Shown here: piece by piece, positions 1-10,575 of the stretch
Layout: the number at the start of each line of letters is the position of its first letter
How positions within the stretch are numbered: the stretch's first letter is position 1
Position numbers and translations under genes: made by a program
Source of the DNA: Ashinkailepas kermadecensis
Lineage: Eukaryota > Arthropoda > Thecostraca > Neolepadidae
Reading direction: 5' to 3'
Length of the DNA: 64,000 nt
Assembly: GCA_034440615.1 (NCBI GenBank)
Contig: JAOTOM010005179.1
Coordinates: forward strand, 453,501 to 517,500
The notes under the pieces: generated by a model
What the model saw: only the letters and a program-made list of their open reading frames with translations
What the model was told of the DNA's origin: nothing
The model's database searches: none

Positions 1-230
1 GTTATATGTGAGGCTGAATCGTCACCGGCATTGTGAAGGTATTTCATCTGACTTGGTGAGGATATATCATCCGTTTGTGTCGGATATACCAGCAAATCGT
101 GTTGATGCATCACCGCCCAACCATGTGGGATATACCACCAGGTCAAATGAGGCTATACCCCCAGGCCGTGTGGGGTAGGTCATCCGGCTGAGAAAGGGTA
201 TGTCACCCGGTTAGGTAAGGGCACGGTAAC
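1..230. repeat. Degenerate ~25-bp tandem repeat flanking the 16-bp array
   Basis: Loosely repeated units carrying words such as GGATATACCA, GGCTATACC and GGTATGTCACCCGG recur about every 24-26 bases. Similar words (CACACCACCCGG, GGTATACC) reappear after the 16-bp array at 1785-1890, so the two flanks look like the broken halves of one older degenerate array. No coding signal is seen. Confidence 0.5.
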
Positions 231-1775
231 CGGACAAATGTACGTAAAGCAAATGTACGTATGGCAGATGTACGTACGCAAATGTACGTAAGCAAATGTA
301 CGTAAGCGCAGATGTACGTATGGCAATTGTACGTACGCGCAGATGTACGTATGGCTAATGTACGTAAGCGCAAATGTACGTATGGCAAATATACGCATGC
401 GCAAAAGTACGTATGCGCAAATATACGTAAGCGCAAATGTACGTAAGCGCAAATGTACGTAAGCGCAAATGTACGTAAGCGCAAATGTACGTAAGCGCAA
501 AAGTACGTATGCGCAAAAGTACGTATGCGCAAATGTACGTAAGTGCAAATGTACGTATGCGCAAAAATACGTAAGCGCAAATGTATGTAAGCGCAAATGT
601 GCCTATGCGCAAAGGTACGTATGCGCAAATGTACGTATGGAATTTGTACGTAAGTGCAGATGAACGTATGCCAAATTTACTTAAGCGCACTTTTACGCAT
701 GACAAATGTACGTAAGAGCAAATGTACGTATGGCATATGCACCTGATCAAATGTGCTTAAACGCAAAGGCCCGTATGTCTAAATGTACGTACATTGGCTC
801 ATACGTACATTTGCTCTTGCATTCTTGTACGTTTACGTACTGTTGCGCTTGAGTACATTTGCGCTTACGTACATTTGCGCTTGCGTACATTTGCGCATAC
901 GTACATTTGCGCTTACGTACATTTGCGCATGCGTACTTTTGCGCATACGTACATTTGCGCTTACGTACATTTGCGCTTACGTACATTTCCGCATACGTAC
1001 ATTTGCGCTTACGTACACTTGCGTATACGCACATTTACACTTACGTACATTTGCGCTTACGTACATTTGCGCATACGTACATTTGCGCTTACGTACATTT
1101 GCGCATACGTACATTTGCGCTTACGTACATTTGCGCATACGTACATTTTCCATATGTACATTTGCGCTTACGTGCATTAGCCATACGTACACCTGCGCTT
1201 ACGCACAATTGCCATACGTACATGTGCGCTTACGTACATTTGCTTACGTACAATTGTCCGGTTACCGCAAACGTATGTATGGCATATGTGCCTAACCAAA
1301 TGTACGTAAACCCAAAGGTACGCATGCGTAAATGGACGTACACTTGCGTATACGCGCAATTGCACATACGTACATTTGCGCATACGTACTTTTGCGCTTA
1401 CGTACATTTGTGCGTACGTACATTTGCGCTTACGTACATTTAATCATACGTACTTTTGCGCTTGCGTACATTTGTGCATACGTACTTTTGCGCTTGCGTA
1501 CATTTGCGCATACGCACTTTTGCACATACGTACTTTTGCACTTACGTACATTTGCGCTTACGTACATTTGCGCATACGTACTTTTGCGCATACGTACTTT
1601 TGCGCATACGTACATTTGCCATACGTACATTTGCGTTTACGTACATTAGCCATACGTACATCTGCGCTTACGTACAATTGCCATACGTACATCTGCGCTT
1701 ACGTACATTTGCTTACGTACATTTGCTTACGTACATCTGCCATACGTACATTTGTCCTTGTGTACATTTGTCCTA
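231..1775. repeat. Strand-switching 16-bp minisatellite (large imperfect palindrome)
   Basis: The unit is GCGCAAATGTACGTAA with variants in the last bases. From about 231 to 780 the units read in this orientation. From about 790 they read as the reverse complement (TTACGTACATTTGCGC), with the switch near 780-800. A flank word at 225-236 (GTAACCGGACAA) reappears inverted near 1250-1266 (TTGTCCGGTTAC), so 225-1266 forms a roughly 1 kb fold-back. At 1285-1330 a copy of the centre-type segment (compare 728-785) is followed by a second run of reverse-orientation units to about 1775. The open frames here, rich in Tyr-Ile-Cys-Ala-Tyr-Val, simply translate the repeat and are not credible genes. Confidence 0.9.
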
Positions 1776-2160
1776 GAATCTAAGGGCACACCACCCGGTC
1801 AGGTAAGAGCACACCACCCGGCCTGGTATGGACACACATATCGGTTGTGTGAGGGTATGCCACCACATAGGTGGTATACCCTCACACAGGGTGGGGTAGG
1901 GGTGCACCAGACGGCCGGCGACTCGGTCGTCTCCTCACTCTCACTCTCAGTTTTATCACACGGGCGCAGGGTTTGGCGCACGCTGCCGCACTCCGCCGCG
2001 AAAGGGTTAACCAGGGAATTTTTATGGTCGGTATAACTTGTAAGTGGCATTGTCCGTCGACCCAGTTCCGTTCGATTTGTGACCAATTAAGCCGACCGGC
2101 TGCAGCGACGTGTCGCGAGCCAGTGACCATGGCGAGCGTCGTCTGCTGACACAGCCACGA
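1776..2160. other. Noncoding flank with residual ~25-bp repeats
   Basis: At 1785-1890 there are diverged copies of the repeat seen at the start of the window, including an imperfect inverted pair around GAGGGTATGCCACC and GGTGGTATACCCTC (1852-1884). The remainder, 1900-2160, is unique and moderately GC-rich, with nothing recognisable. Confidence 0.4.
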
Positions 2161-2370
2161 TACTGCCTGCCACGGTACTGCCTGTCAGTGCCAGACAGGC
2201 GCCACGTGGTACCTGTCAGTACCAGACAGCCGCCACGTGGTACCTGTCAGTTCCAGACAGCCGCCACGGTACTGCCTGTCAGTTCCAGACAGCCGCCACG
2301 TGGTACCTGTCAGTGCCAGACAGCCGCCACGTGGTACCTGTCAGTGCCAGACAGCCACCACGTGGTACCT
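2160..2370. repeat. 31-bp minisatellite
   Basis: About six units, each containing GCCACGTGGTACCTGTCAGT followed by a CCAGACAGCC-type word. The distance between consecutive CCAGACAGCC words at 2222 and 2253 is 31 bases. Most units carry a palindromic CCACGTGG (an E-box CACGTG core), which some units have lost to CCACGGT. Confidence 0.85.
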
Positions 2371-2710
2371 AGGTCGCATTCCTCAGTGTCTCATTCAGGT
2401 CACCCGAATAACCTTTGGTAACCACATATTTTACGGTGTGAGGGTCTACGCTCATTACGCCATGTATTACCCACATCTGCGGCACACATACATAATATTG
2501 AACACCAACAGCGTGTTAACTCGTGGGGATGGTGTCGATGGTGGGCATGGGGGGGGGGGTAAACACCGTTCTCCATCGACGATCAAAATTAATTCATTAG
2601 AGGAATACTTGTGAGTCCACCCATTTCATTATCTTTCTCAGTGGAAAGCAATCAAACGAACCTGATTTTATCATTAATTTTGATGTTTCTCGCCGGGTGT
2701 CAGCTGCCTA
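2371..2710. other. Unique noncoding stretch
   Basis: Unique sequence with a G10 run near 2550. I see no exon signature, RNA gene or mobile element. Confidence 0.3.
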
Positions 2711-2848
2711 TGTTGCATGCTGTCCCACATGAGGCAGATGGGGCTGGCAACGGTCAATGTTGCATGCTGTCCCACATGGCAGATGGGGCTGGCAACGGTC
2801 AATGTTGCATGCTGTCCCACATGAGGCAGATGGGGCTGGCAACGGTCA
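2711..2848. repeat. Three-copy 44-47-bp tandem repeat
   Basis: Three copies start with TGTTGCATGCTGTCCCACAT at 2711, 2758 and 2802. The middle copy lacks three bases (CATGGCAG instead of CATGAGGCAG). Confidence 0.85.
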
Positions 2849-3829
2849 ATGATTAGACTGTTCGAACGTTTACTATGCGTATTCTATACACTTCTACCAA
2901 CATTTCCCCATCATACAGTGGTCGTTTCCATGAAATGAATAATGTTGCCTGCATAAGTGCAAGCATCGCTGGACAGGAGGACGAGGAGGTGAACCAACCC
3001 AGGTCCGACCAGCCCAGCTATGCCGGCGCCATGCTCTCCAACTTGAATAAGACCAAGTTGTAAGATGAGGTACGTTTGTTCAGAAGTAGGATTATAGCAA
3101 ACAATATACCTTGATGCCTCGTAATATATTGTCATATTATATTGAACATTAAACAAATACACTACTGACAAGAGCTGAGGGTTCCAACGATTGGGTCTAA
3201 AACGCCAATGTTTAGAAAATATATCATTGGAACGGTAACAAAGTAAATCCGGCTCCTCCCGTTCATCGCTCTAGGCGTAGAGTTTCATTGTATTGATGTA
3301 TCCAAATGCATTGATGTATCAAATGCATTGCTGTGTTCAAAGGTATTGATATATCCAAGCACGTTCATGCTGCAGTTCCAGCACAACGGCTCAATCCCTT
3401 GATCAAGATACGGCAGTGTTGGGATCTTAGCCACCAGATTATATGCAAAATATCTCAACAAAAATCAGTGGGGGAGGGTAGGGGTCAACAGCGGAGTAGG
3501 TTGACCAAGAGTTTCCAAATAGTACATAAAATGTGATACTTTCATGCACGTTCAGAAACGTTGGCTCATCTACAGAATGAAGGTGATAACTGGACTCCCA
3601 TATATTTTTATCATCTCAGTTACACCTGTCGATGTTGTCACGAAAGAGAGGGATGAATATCCCCAAAGGTTCTCTTTTCTCAAGGATTTTTCTTCCTCGT
3701 GGAGCTTCTGTTTCTAAGAACCTAGAGCTCTCCAGGTTCAATCCGTAACCTGGAGGCTCAATGCGTAAGAAATAGGAAACCCATTTGAAGTCAGATGATA
3801 TTCGCCTCCACATTTTTCTGTGTGACATT
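2849..3829. other. Unique AT-leaning noncoding stretch
   Basis: No gene is supported. A small local repeat of ATTGATGTATC/AAATGCATTG lies at about 3290-3355, and a 9-bp inverted repeat (CTCCAGGTT/AACCTGGAG) near 3730-3755. Short open frames have no recognisable domain. Confidence 0.35.
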
Positions 3830-4180
3830 TATTTTTGTTCTTTCTGGCGTTCGCGTGTGAATTTCCATCTGGGCATAATTGGAAACCAGACTCCCCGGCA
3901 GTCTTCCCGATTCCGCGTCCTGCCTGCTGCCATTTCCCCTCGTAGGTTTATCTGAGCTCTACCGCCTGCGGCTAAATTTCCCGGACCTGGCATATACCTG
4001 ACACCCGAATCGCCTCGGGCCATATAAATTACACTTAGCTGGCCCTCCATTCTCAAACAATATCCCAACGGAAGGCAGGCGTCAGCTCCGATACCGAAAA
4101 TGAAAGAAAATTAGATTAGGCGGGCGCCTCGTCGGAGCGAATTTCGCGCTGGAGCCGGCGAACTTCTGCCGGCACACGAC
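3830..4180. promoter_or_regulatory. CpG-rich unique block, candidate cis-regulatory DNA
   Basis: This unique block between repeats is richer in C, G and CpG than its neighbours. It carries homeodomain-type cores (CATAATTGG near 3875, AAAATTAGATTAGG near 4107) and a TATAAA word in CATATAAATTAC (4021). No reading frame looks coding. The regulatory reading is inference from composition and from proximity to a Hox gene. Confidence 0.25.
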
Positions 4181-4186
4181 CCAAGT

Positions 4187-4450
4187 GCAGAGGTATTGCT
4201 GGGGTGCCCCGTCCCGGACCGGAAGTCGTACCCAGCCCCAATGCAGAGGTATTGCTGGGGTGTCCCGTCCCGGACCGGAGGTCGTACCCAGCCCCAGTGC
4301 AGGGGTATTGCTGGGGTGCCCCGTCCCGGACCGGAGGTCGTACCCAGCCCCAGTGCAGAGGTATTGCTGGGGTGCCCCGTCCCGGACCAGAGGCTGTACG
4401 CAGCCCCAGTGCAGAGGTGTTGTTGGGGTGTCTCCAGTCCTAGATCAGAG
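4187..4450. repeat. 56-bp minisatellite
   Basis: About five units carry GCAGAGGTATTGCTGGGGTG and CCCGTCCCGGACCGGA. The first two GCAG starts are at 4187 and 4243, a 56-base period. The last unit is diverged (TGTTGTTGGGGTGTC). Long open frames here arise from the repeat. Confidence 0.85.
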
Positions 4451-6050
4451 GCCGTGCTCAGTGCGAATGCCAGAGACGATCTGCTAGGTACAGCAGCTTC
4501 ATATCAGACTTAATTCTTCTTTCCCCATGTCTGGAAAATGCTCTTCTGACTTGTTGCTTGTACAGCATTGAAATATTGACGGCTCTCGATAATTTTCCCG
4601 GCATTGATCTACTTACCTGCTTGCCTTCCTGCCGATTATACATCGTGCAAACACGGCAACAGCGAACGGACATACCTGGCTGTAGTCCGCTAATTGGCCC
4701 GCTCTCGACATGACTGAGGTTAGGGCACTGCAGTTGCACTGGCACATTCCAGTCATGTTACCTGGTCGGATGATCAGTTTTACGTCCTGTTTGCTCATGT
4801 TAGGGCTGGGTTTTATGGCAAATTAGCATCCCACTTCAGACCGAATTATCCTTCGATTGGTCCAATTATCTGTCATTATTCCAGCATCCCGAGTTGTGTG
4901 CATGACGTGGGTTTTTGTCAGCCTGCCTGTCACCAGACCAGTTTCGGTCGGCACCCTGACAACGCGCCGCTGTGGCCGGCCAGCTCCAGTTGCCGCCGAT
5001 TATCCATAGATGGCGTCCTATGGTCTGTTGTGGAGAATTTCGCTGGGCGGAGGCGGCAGGCGCGACGCTCAGCCACGGAGCTATCGACGGCCGTATACGG
5101 CTGGACGCAGGGCGGCGCGGCCCGCCTTCAGCCCATGGGCGCAAACTAGTCTGTCGTCTGACATGCCGGCGAGATGTTCTGTCGAAACCGTTGATTTGTT
5201 ATTAACATCATATGTCTCGTCTCATGGCATGGACGCAGTATACGCTGAGTCGCGACTGGAGTGCTGTCAGTAGCCTAGGTGCTCAGGTTGTCGCGTGGTG
5301 GACGCTGCGGCGGCGTGGGCCACGCCGCCGGTACGGCACTGACACCACGCTCTGCATGTCGCGACACGGGGCCTGAGTCTGATGCTGACATGTGGCCTCA
5401 CGTGACGCCGATCAGTCTTAAGTATGACCGGCGGCAGTCCAGATGGCTGTTGTTCAGTGTGGACGTGATGACCCGAATGAGGCCTGCTGTTAACAATGCT
5501 ACCGATCTCATATATCAGTCACTCAATACTGCGTATCAATGCCACAGCTGAACTGGCCTTCAGGCGTGAGCCGAAAAATTTTCGTACCTAAAGCGTCAGC
5601 AAGCACTATACCCATTGCTCTGTATGGCCTTTGCTGGCTCGGTGATTCATGCACTATGGCTTGTTGTAAATATTGCCAAACAGTAGTGAACAGTTCGGCG
5701 CTCATCGAAAATAGCATTGAGGCGATGTGTTTTCATCTGAAAATCAGCTTTCTAGCCATAATAATCAAGGTGTGATTGTATGCTAATATAAGTGCACGCA
5801 ACAACAACCCATGTAGGTAGTCACTTGCATATCTAGCCGGCGAATTGCTGAGAACAGATTGGACGGTCTCATATATCAATCCAATCTTCATCAGAAGGAG
5901 TGTTGTATCCCGAATTTAACCCTGCAAATCTGAAGGGGTATAAAATATAACGCCAAGTACAGGTCCGCGAGCCAAGACATCTCTCGATCCGAGAACGCAT
6001 CTGTATTTTAATGCAGTATTATCGTACAGGTAATTGATATACTATGAGTA
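4451..6050. other. Unique noncoding stretch with a CpG-rich core
   Basis: No gene is supported. Roughly 4970-5400 is CpG-rich (for example GGCGGAGGCGGCAGGCGCG near 5046 and a CGGCGTGG/CCACGCCG inverted word near 5311). The rest is average in composition. Confidence 0.3.
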
Positions 6051-6051
6051 A

Positions 6052-6088
6052 TGTATGTATACATATGCATACATACATACATACATAC

Positions 6089-6157
<69 letters not shown>
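6052..6157. repeat. TACA/TA microsatellite
   Basis: A CATA-type tetranucleotide run passes into an almost pure (TA)n tract from about 6090 to 6157. Confidence 0.95.
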
Positions 6158-6158
<1 letters not shown>

Positions 6159-6244
6159 ACGGAATATTCAGCCAGTTGCTTAGCGACAATGCGTATTAAA
6201 TGTGGTTATCCTTGCAGCAGTGGTTACATGCATGATAGAGCCTT

Positions 6245-6322
6245 TCCTTCCAGAATAGGCATATCCATCATCAGAATAGGCATAGCCATCATCAGAATAG
6301 GCATAGCCATCATCCACGAAAT
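6245..6322. repeat. 21-bp tandem repeat
   Basis: About three and a half copies of a unit with AGAATAGGCATAGCCATCATC, the first copy having CATATCCATC. Confidence 0.85.
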
Positions 6323-6404
6323 TGTCGCGTGCCTGGCTGGCTGGCAACTGAGCACCATTCTGCGTGTCCGGTGTGGGCGCGTCGACTAAAGTCATTGGAG
6401 CTTG

Positions 6405-6500
6405 ACAGTACAAAGTTCACCATTCCCATTGGAAGTACAAAGTTCACCATTCCCACTACTTCACCAGTACAAAGTTCACCATTCCCAAAGTTCACCTGTC
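6405..6500. repeat. Short repeat with AAGTTCACCATTCCCA
   Basis: Four copies of TACAAAGTTCACCATTCCCA or its truncated form, at irregular 25-32 base spacing. Confidence 0.75.
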
Positions 6501-6534
6501 CTCTTCACCGTGGCTGTACCTAGTCTCCTGCTCT

Positions 6535-6745
6535 GAGGTAGCACCTTGTACCCTGGATTGAGATGACACATTGTCCCCTGTGCTGTGATGATGCCTGGTC
6601 CTTTGTGCTGTGATGCCACCTTGTCCCTTGTGCTGTGATGCCACCTTGTCCCTTGTGCTGTGATGTCACCTGGTACTTTGTGCTGTGATGCCACCATGTT
6701 CTCTGTGCTGTGATGCCACCTGGTCCCCTGTGCTGTGATGACACC
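6535..6745. repeat. 25-bp minisatellite
   Basis: About eight units containing CCCTTGTGCTGTGATG and CCACCTTGT. TGATG words at 6611 and 6636 give the 25-base period. Confidence 0.85.
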
Positions 6746-6817
6746 CTGTGTCGTTGTGGTGCGACAGGAGGTGGGACGTACGCGTCTGTTCGGATCGGTA
6801 GGCACAGACTGCCGAGG

Positions 6818-7215
6818 TTAGCAGACTGACGCCACTGCAGGCGTCATCAGTAGCCCGCAGCCTCTCCCGCTGTTGTTAGCAGACTGACGCCACTGCAGGC
6901 GTCATCAGTAGCCCGCAGCCTCTCCCGCTGTTGTTAGCAGACTGACGCCACTGCACGCGTTCAGCCTCTCCCGCTGTTGTTAGCAGACTGACGCCACTGC
7001 AGGCGTCATCAGTAGCCCGCAGCCTCTCCCGCTGTTGTTAGCAGACTGACGCCACTGCAGGCGTCATCAGTAGCCCGCAGCCTCTCCCGCTGTTGTTAGC
7101 AGACTGACGCCACTGCAGGCGTCATCAGTAGCCCGCAGCCTCTCCCGCTGTTGTTAGCAGACTGACGCCACTGCAGGCGTCATCAGTAGCCCGCAGCCTC
7201 TCCTGCTGTTGATTC
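6818..7215. repeat. 58-bp minisatellite
   Basis: About seven units start with TTAGCAGACTGACGCCACTG (6818, 6876 and onward) and end with CCTCTCCCGCTGTTG. The third unit has lost about 19 bases after CACTGCACGCG; the others are almost identical, suggesting recent homogenisation. Confidence 0.9.
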
Positions 7216-7784
7216 GAGAAATTTCCCGGCCGAATGAAAGTCTCAGTATTTTATCGCCTCCGCCAGATCGTTTTCCAGAACCGTTTTCATTCAGGGAAAT
7301 CGCGCTGAAAATGAACCCGGCCGAATATTTGTCAGACTGAATGGTGGAAAGGAAAATATGGAGAGATTTGCGAAATTTAGCATGATTGTCTTAAGAACGG
7401 ACGGTCGGCGGCGGCGCGCGGCCCGCTCCATTGATCTGGACGAAGGAATGAAGACGAGCGTGGAGCGTGCCGCGGCAGCGCCTGCAGGCACGTCTCACAC
7501 AAACTACGGCCGCCGCGGTGCGCCACTGACGGTGTGCTCCCGCAGAAGAATGGCGGCGGCACGACATTGCTCGCCCGGAGAATAAGTCACCGGCGGCAGA
7601 TGAAACTTGAGTCGGTCGTGTCTCGGCGGTGCTGTGCCGGCGGCAGCAGGCCACGTGACACTCGGCGTCGGTGCCAGGTGGTGTCGGCGCGGCAATGGCA
7701 TTGTAATGGTGCTGCCCTTTGTGTGTCGGCGCAATTCTCCTTCACCTGGCCATGCACACTGCAGGTAGAAACAATTGTGCACAT
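7216..7784. promoter_or_regulatory. CpG-rich unique block, candidate cis-regulatory DNA
   Basis: Unique sequence with an AT-balanced left part (TTTTATCGCC near 7250, homeodomain-like AGCATGATTG near 7379) and a CpG-dense right part (GGCGGCGGCGCGCGGCCCG near 7407). It contains AGAATGGCGGCGGC (7547), close to the YY1/Pho core ATGGC. No open frame resembles a known protein. Function is inferred only from composition and Hox context. Confidence 0.25.
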
Positions 7785-8084
7785 ATACAGCGTTAGCGGA
7801 CTCTATCAGATCAGCAGATACGGTAGCGTTAGCGGACTGTCTATCAGATCAACAGATATGGTAGCGTTAGTGGACTGTCTACCAGATTATCAGATACGGC
7901 AACGTTAGAGGGCTGCCCACCAAAACAACGCATACGGTAGCGTTAGCAGATCAACAGATACGGTAACGTTAGTGAACTGTTCGTCAGATCAACAGATACG
8001 GTAGCGTTAGTCGACTGTCCACTAGATCGACAGATACGGCAACGTTAGATGACTCTCTATCAGATCAACAGATATGGTAGCGTT
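7785..8084. repeat. ~38-bp minisatellite, left part (interrupted)
   Basis: Units contain CAGATACGGTAGCGTTAG, a GGACTGTC word and AGATCAACAGAT, with a period near 38 bases. The array stops at GGTAGCGTT (8076-8084) and resumes with GGTAGCGTTAGTGGACTG at 8751, so the intervening 667 bases are an insertion. Confidence 0.8.
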
Positions 8085-8751
8085 CATAGGCGCACCGGAG
8101 GGCCCCCCCCATGAGACCAAAGTGCCCTTTTGGCCAAAAGTGCCCTTTTGGCCAAAAGTGCCCTTTTGACCGAAAAGTGCCCTCTTGGCCGGAATGTCCC
8201 AAATTTGGCCCAAAAATAACCTGCCTTATGTGCCCCGCCTGTGCCAAAGGTGCCCTTTGGGCCCAAAACTGCCCTTTTGGCCTAAAAATGACATTCCCCT
8301 GTGCCCTTTCCTGTCCTATGCCTGTCCCAATTAGGTGCCCTTTTGATCTAAAAGTGCCCTGTGCCCTGCCCTGTACCCTGCCCTGTGCCTTGTGCTGTAC
8401 CGTGAACTCTGCCCTGCCCTGTGTCCTGCCCTATGCCCTGCCTTTACTCCTTTTTACTTTTACTTGTCCTTTTTACTTTTACATCAAAGGTAAGCGGGCA
8501 ACCTTCATCTCACGACATAATGCATGCAGGCTGCATATTTTTGGAAATATTATTGTAAATACAAGGGTTCGGTGCTACAACATATAACGTGTCCCATGGA
8601 AAATTCACCTCCCCCCGGTCAGCAAACCTTCCAGTGTGCCCCGGGCCGCAAAGTGCCCTTTTGGAGCCGGTCAAGTGCCATTTTGGAGCCGGCCAAGTGC
8701 CCTTTTCGGTCCGGCCCCCCCCCCCATGGTAAAATTCTGGGTGCGCGCCTG
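8085..8751. mobile_element. Nonautonomous hAT-like element inserted in a minisatellite
   Basis: The left end begins CATAGGCGCACCGG; the right end, read as the reverse complement, begins CAGGCGCGCACCCAG. Both sides carry the 8-base direct repeat GTAGCGTT (8077-8084 and 8752-8759), the target duplication size typical of hAT transposons. The insertion splits a tandem array, so the empty site can be reconstructed. Inside are repeats of TGCCCTTTTGGCCAAAAG near 8120-8180 and CCCTGCCCTGT-type words; no transposase is seen. The left flank also allows a 9-base GGTAGCGTT duplication, but the 8-base reading gives better-matched CA termini. Confidence 0.75.
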
Positions 8752-8835
8752 GTAGCGTTAGTGGACTGAGCGTGCCAATCAAAAGACACGGTAATGTCAG
8801 AGGACTCTCTAATAGATCATATCTCCTTGAATCCC
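8752..8835. repeat. ~38-bp minisatellite, right part
   Basis: Two diverged units (GTAGCGTTAGTGGACTG; AAAGACACGGTAATGTC) continue the array interrupted at 8084. Confidence 0.7.
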
Positions 8836-8954
8836 CCATCATTATTTTCAAGCACAGTTCAAGTACAGTCAATTCAAGCACGATTTATTTTTGTTCTGTC
8901 TCCGGTGTTAACGCTGCATATTTTGCAATTGTCGCCATGTGCGCCCTACTGGCG

Positions 8955-10534
8955 GTGACCTGCGGCGGCTGATATTGTCGACGACAGTGACCGATCCGGC
9001 GGCTGATACTGTCGACGACAGTGACCGATCCGGCGGCTGATACTGTCGACGACAGTGACCGATCCGGCGGCTGATATTGTCGGCGACAGTGACCATCCGG
9101 CAGCTGATACTGTCGGCGACAGTGACCATCCGGCAGCTGATACTGTCGGCGACAGTGACCGATCCGGCGGCTGATACTGTCGGCGACAGTGACCATCCGG
9201 CGGCTGATACTGTCGACAGTGACCATCCGGCGGCTGATATTGTCGACAGTGACCATCCGGCGGCTGATACTGTCGGCGACAGTGACCGATCCGGCGGCTG
9301 ATACTGTCGGCGACAGTGACCGATCCGGCGGCTGATACTGTCGGCGACAGTGACCGATCCGGCGGCTGATACTGTCGGCGACAGTGACCGATCCGGCGGC
9401 TGATACTGTCGGCGACAGTGACCGATCCGGCGGCTGATACTGTCGGCGACAGTGACCGATCCGGCGGCTGATACTGTCGGCGACAGTGACCGATCCGGCG
9501 GCTGATACTGTCGGCGACAGTGACCGATCCGGCGGCTGATACTGTCGGCGACGGTGACGGTCCAGCGGCATCAGGATACAGACGGTATCCTGATGCCGGC
9601 GTTTATCGGTGACCTGCGGCGGCTGATACTGTCGGCGACAGTGACCGATCTGGCGGCTGATACTGTCGGCGACAGTGACCGATCCGGCGGCTGATACTGT
9701 CGGCGACGGTGACGGTCCAGCGGCATCAGGATACAGACGGTATCCTGATGCCGCCGTATTCCCTACCTCGTCAGTGCATCGGTGACCTCCGGCGGCTGAT
9801 ACTGTCGGCGACAGTGACCGATCCGGCGGCTGATACTGTCGGCGACAGTGACGGTCCAGCGGCATCAGGATACAGACGGTATCCTGATGCCGCCGATTTC
9901 TCACCTGTCATGCATCGGTGACCTGCGGCGGCTGATACTGTCGGCGACAGTGACCGATCCGGCGGCTGATACTGTCGGCGACAGTGACCGGTCCAGCGGC
10001 ATCAGGATACAGACGGTATCCTGATGCCGCCGTATTTCCCTCACCTGTCATGTATCGGTGACCTGCGGCGGCTGATACTGTCGGCGACAGTGACCGATCC
10101 GGCGGCTGATACTGTCGGCGACAGTGACGGTCCAGCGGCATCAGGATACAGACGGTATCCTGATGCCGCCGTATTTCCCTCACCTGTCATGCATCGGTGA
10201 CCTGCGGCGGCTGATACTGTCGGCGACAGTGACCGTCCGGCGGCTGATACTGTCGGCGACAGTGACCGATCCGGCGGCTGATACTGTCGACAGTGACCGT
10301 CCGGCGGCTGATACTGTCGGCGACAGTGACCGTCCGGCGGCTGATACTGTCGGCGACAGTGACCGTCCGGCGGCTGATACTGTCGGCGACAGTGACCGTC
10401 CGGCGGCTGATACTGTCGGCGACAGTGACCGTCCGGCGGCTGATACTGTCGGCGACAGTGACCGTCCGGCGGCTGATACTGTCGGCGACAGTGACCGATC
10501 CGGCGGCTGATACTGTCGGCGACAGTGACCGTCC
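8955..10534. repeat. 34-bp minisatellite with an internal perfect inverted repeat
   Basis: Around forty units carry GGCGGCTGATACTGTCGGCG then ACAGTGACCGATCC; a 32-base variant ends GACCGTCC. Every full unit has the inverted repeat CTGTCG-G-CGACAG. Some units lack four bases of it (TGTCGACAG) or read TGTCGACGACAG. From 9565 the array is interspersed with a second module containing a longer hairpin (listed separately), giving a higher-order repeat of about 137-155 bases. The long antisense open frame over the left part translates repeats (Ala-Gly-Ser-Val-Thr-Val) and is rejected as a gene. Confidence 0.9.
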
Positions 10535-10575
10535 GGCGGCATCAGGACACGAGTAGGCGGTGTCCTGATGCCGCC
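9565..10575. repeat. Six hairpin modules with GGCATCAGGATAC arms
   Basis: Hairpins lie at 9565-9599, 9720-9754, 9859-9893, 9996-10030, 10135-10169 and 10535-10575. The first five have arms GCGGCATCAGGATAC and GTATCCTGATGCCGC around loop AGACG (the first has one mismatch at the outer end). The last has arms GGCGGCATCAGGACAC and GTGTCCTGATGCCGCC around a 9-base loop. The change from GGATAC/GTATCC to GGACAC/GTGTCC alters both arms together, keeping the stem perfect. Most modules are followed by a TTCCCTCACCTGTCATG-type word and TCGGTGACC. Confidence 0.85.

Noticed and set aside
231..1775. CRISPR array
   Set aside because: Units are contiguous 16-base repeats without unique spacers, in eukaryotic sequence; no cas genes.
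8885..9904. A 339-codon minus-strand frame
   Set aside because: It translates the 34-bp repeat (Ala-Gly-Ser-Val-Thr-Val), and the same happens in other frames of the array.
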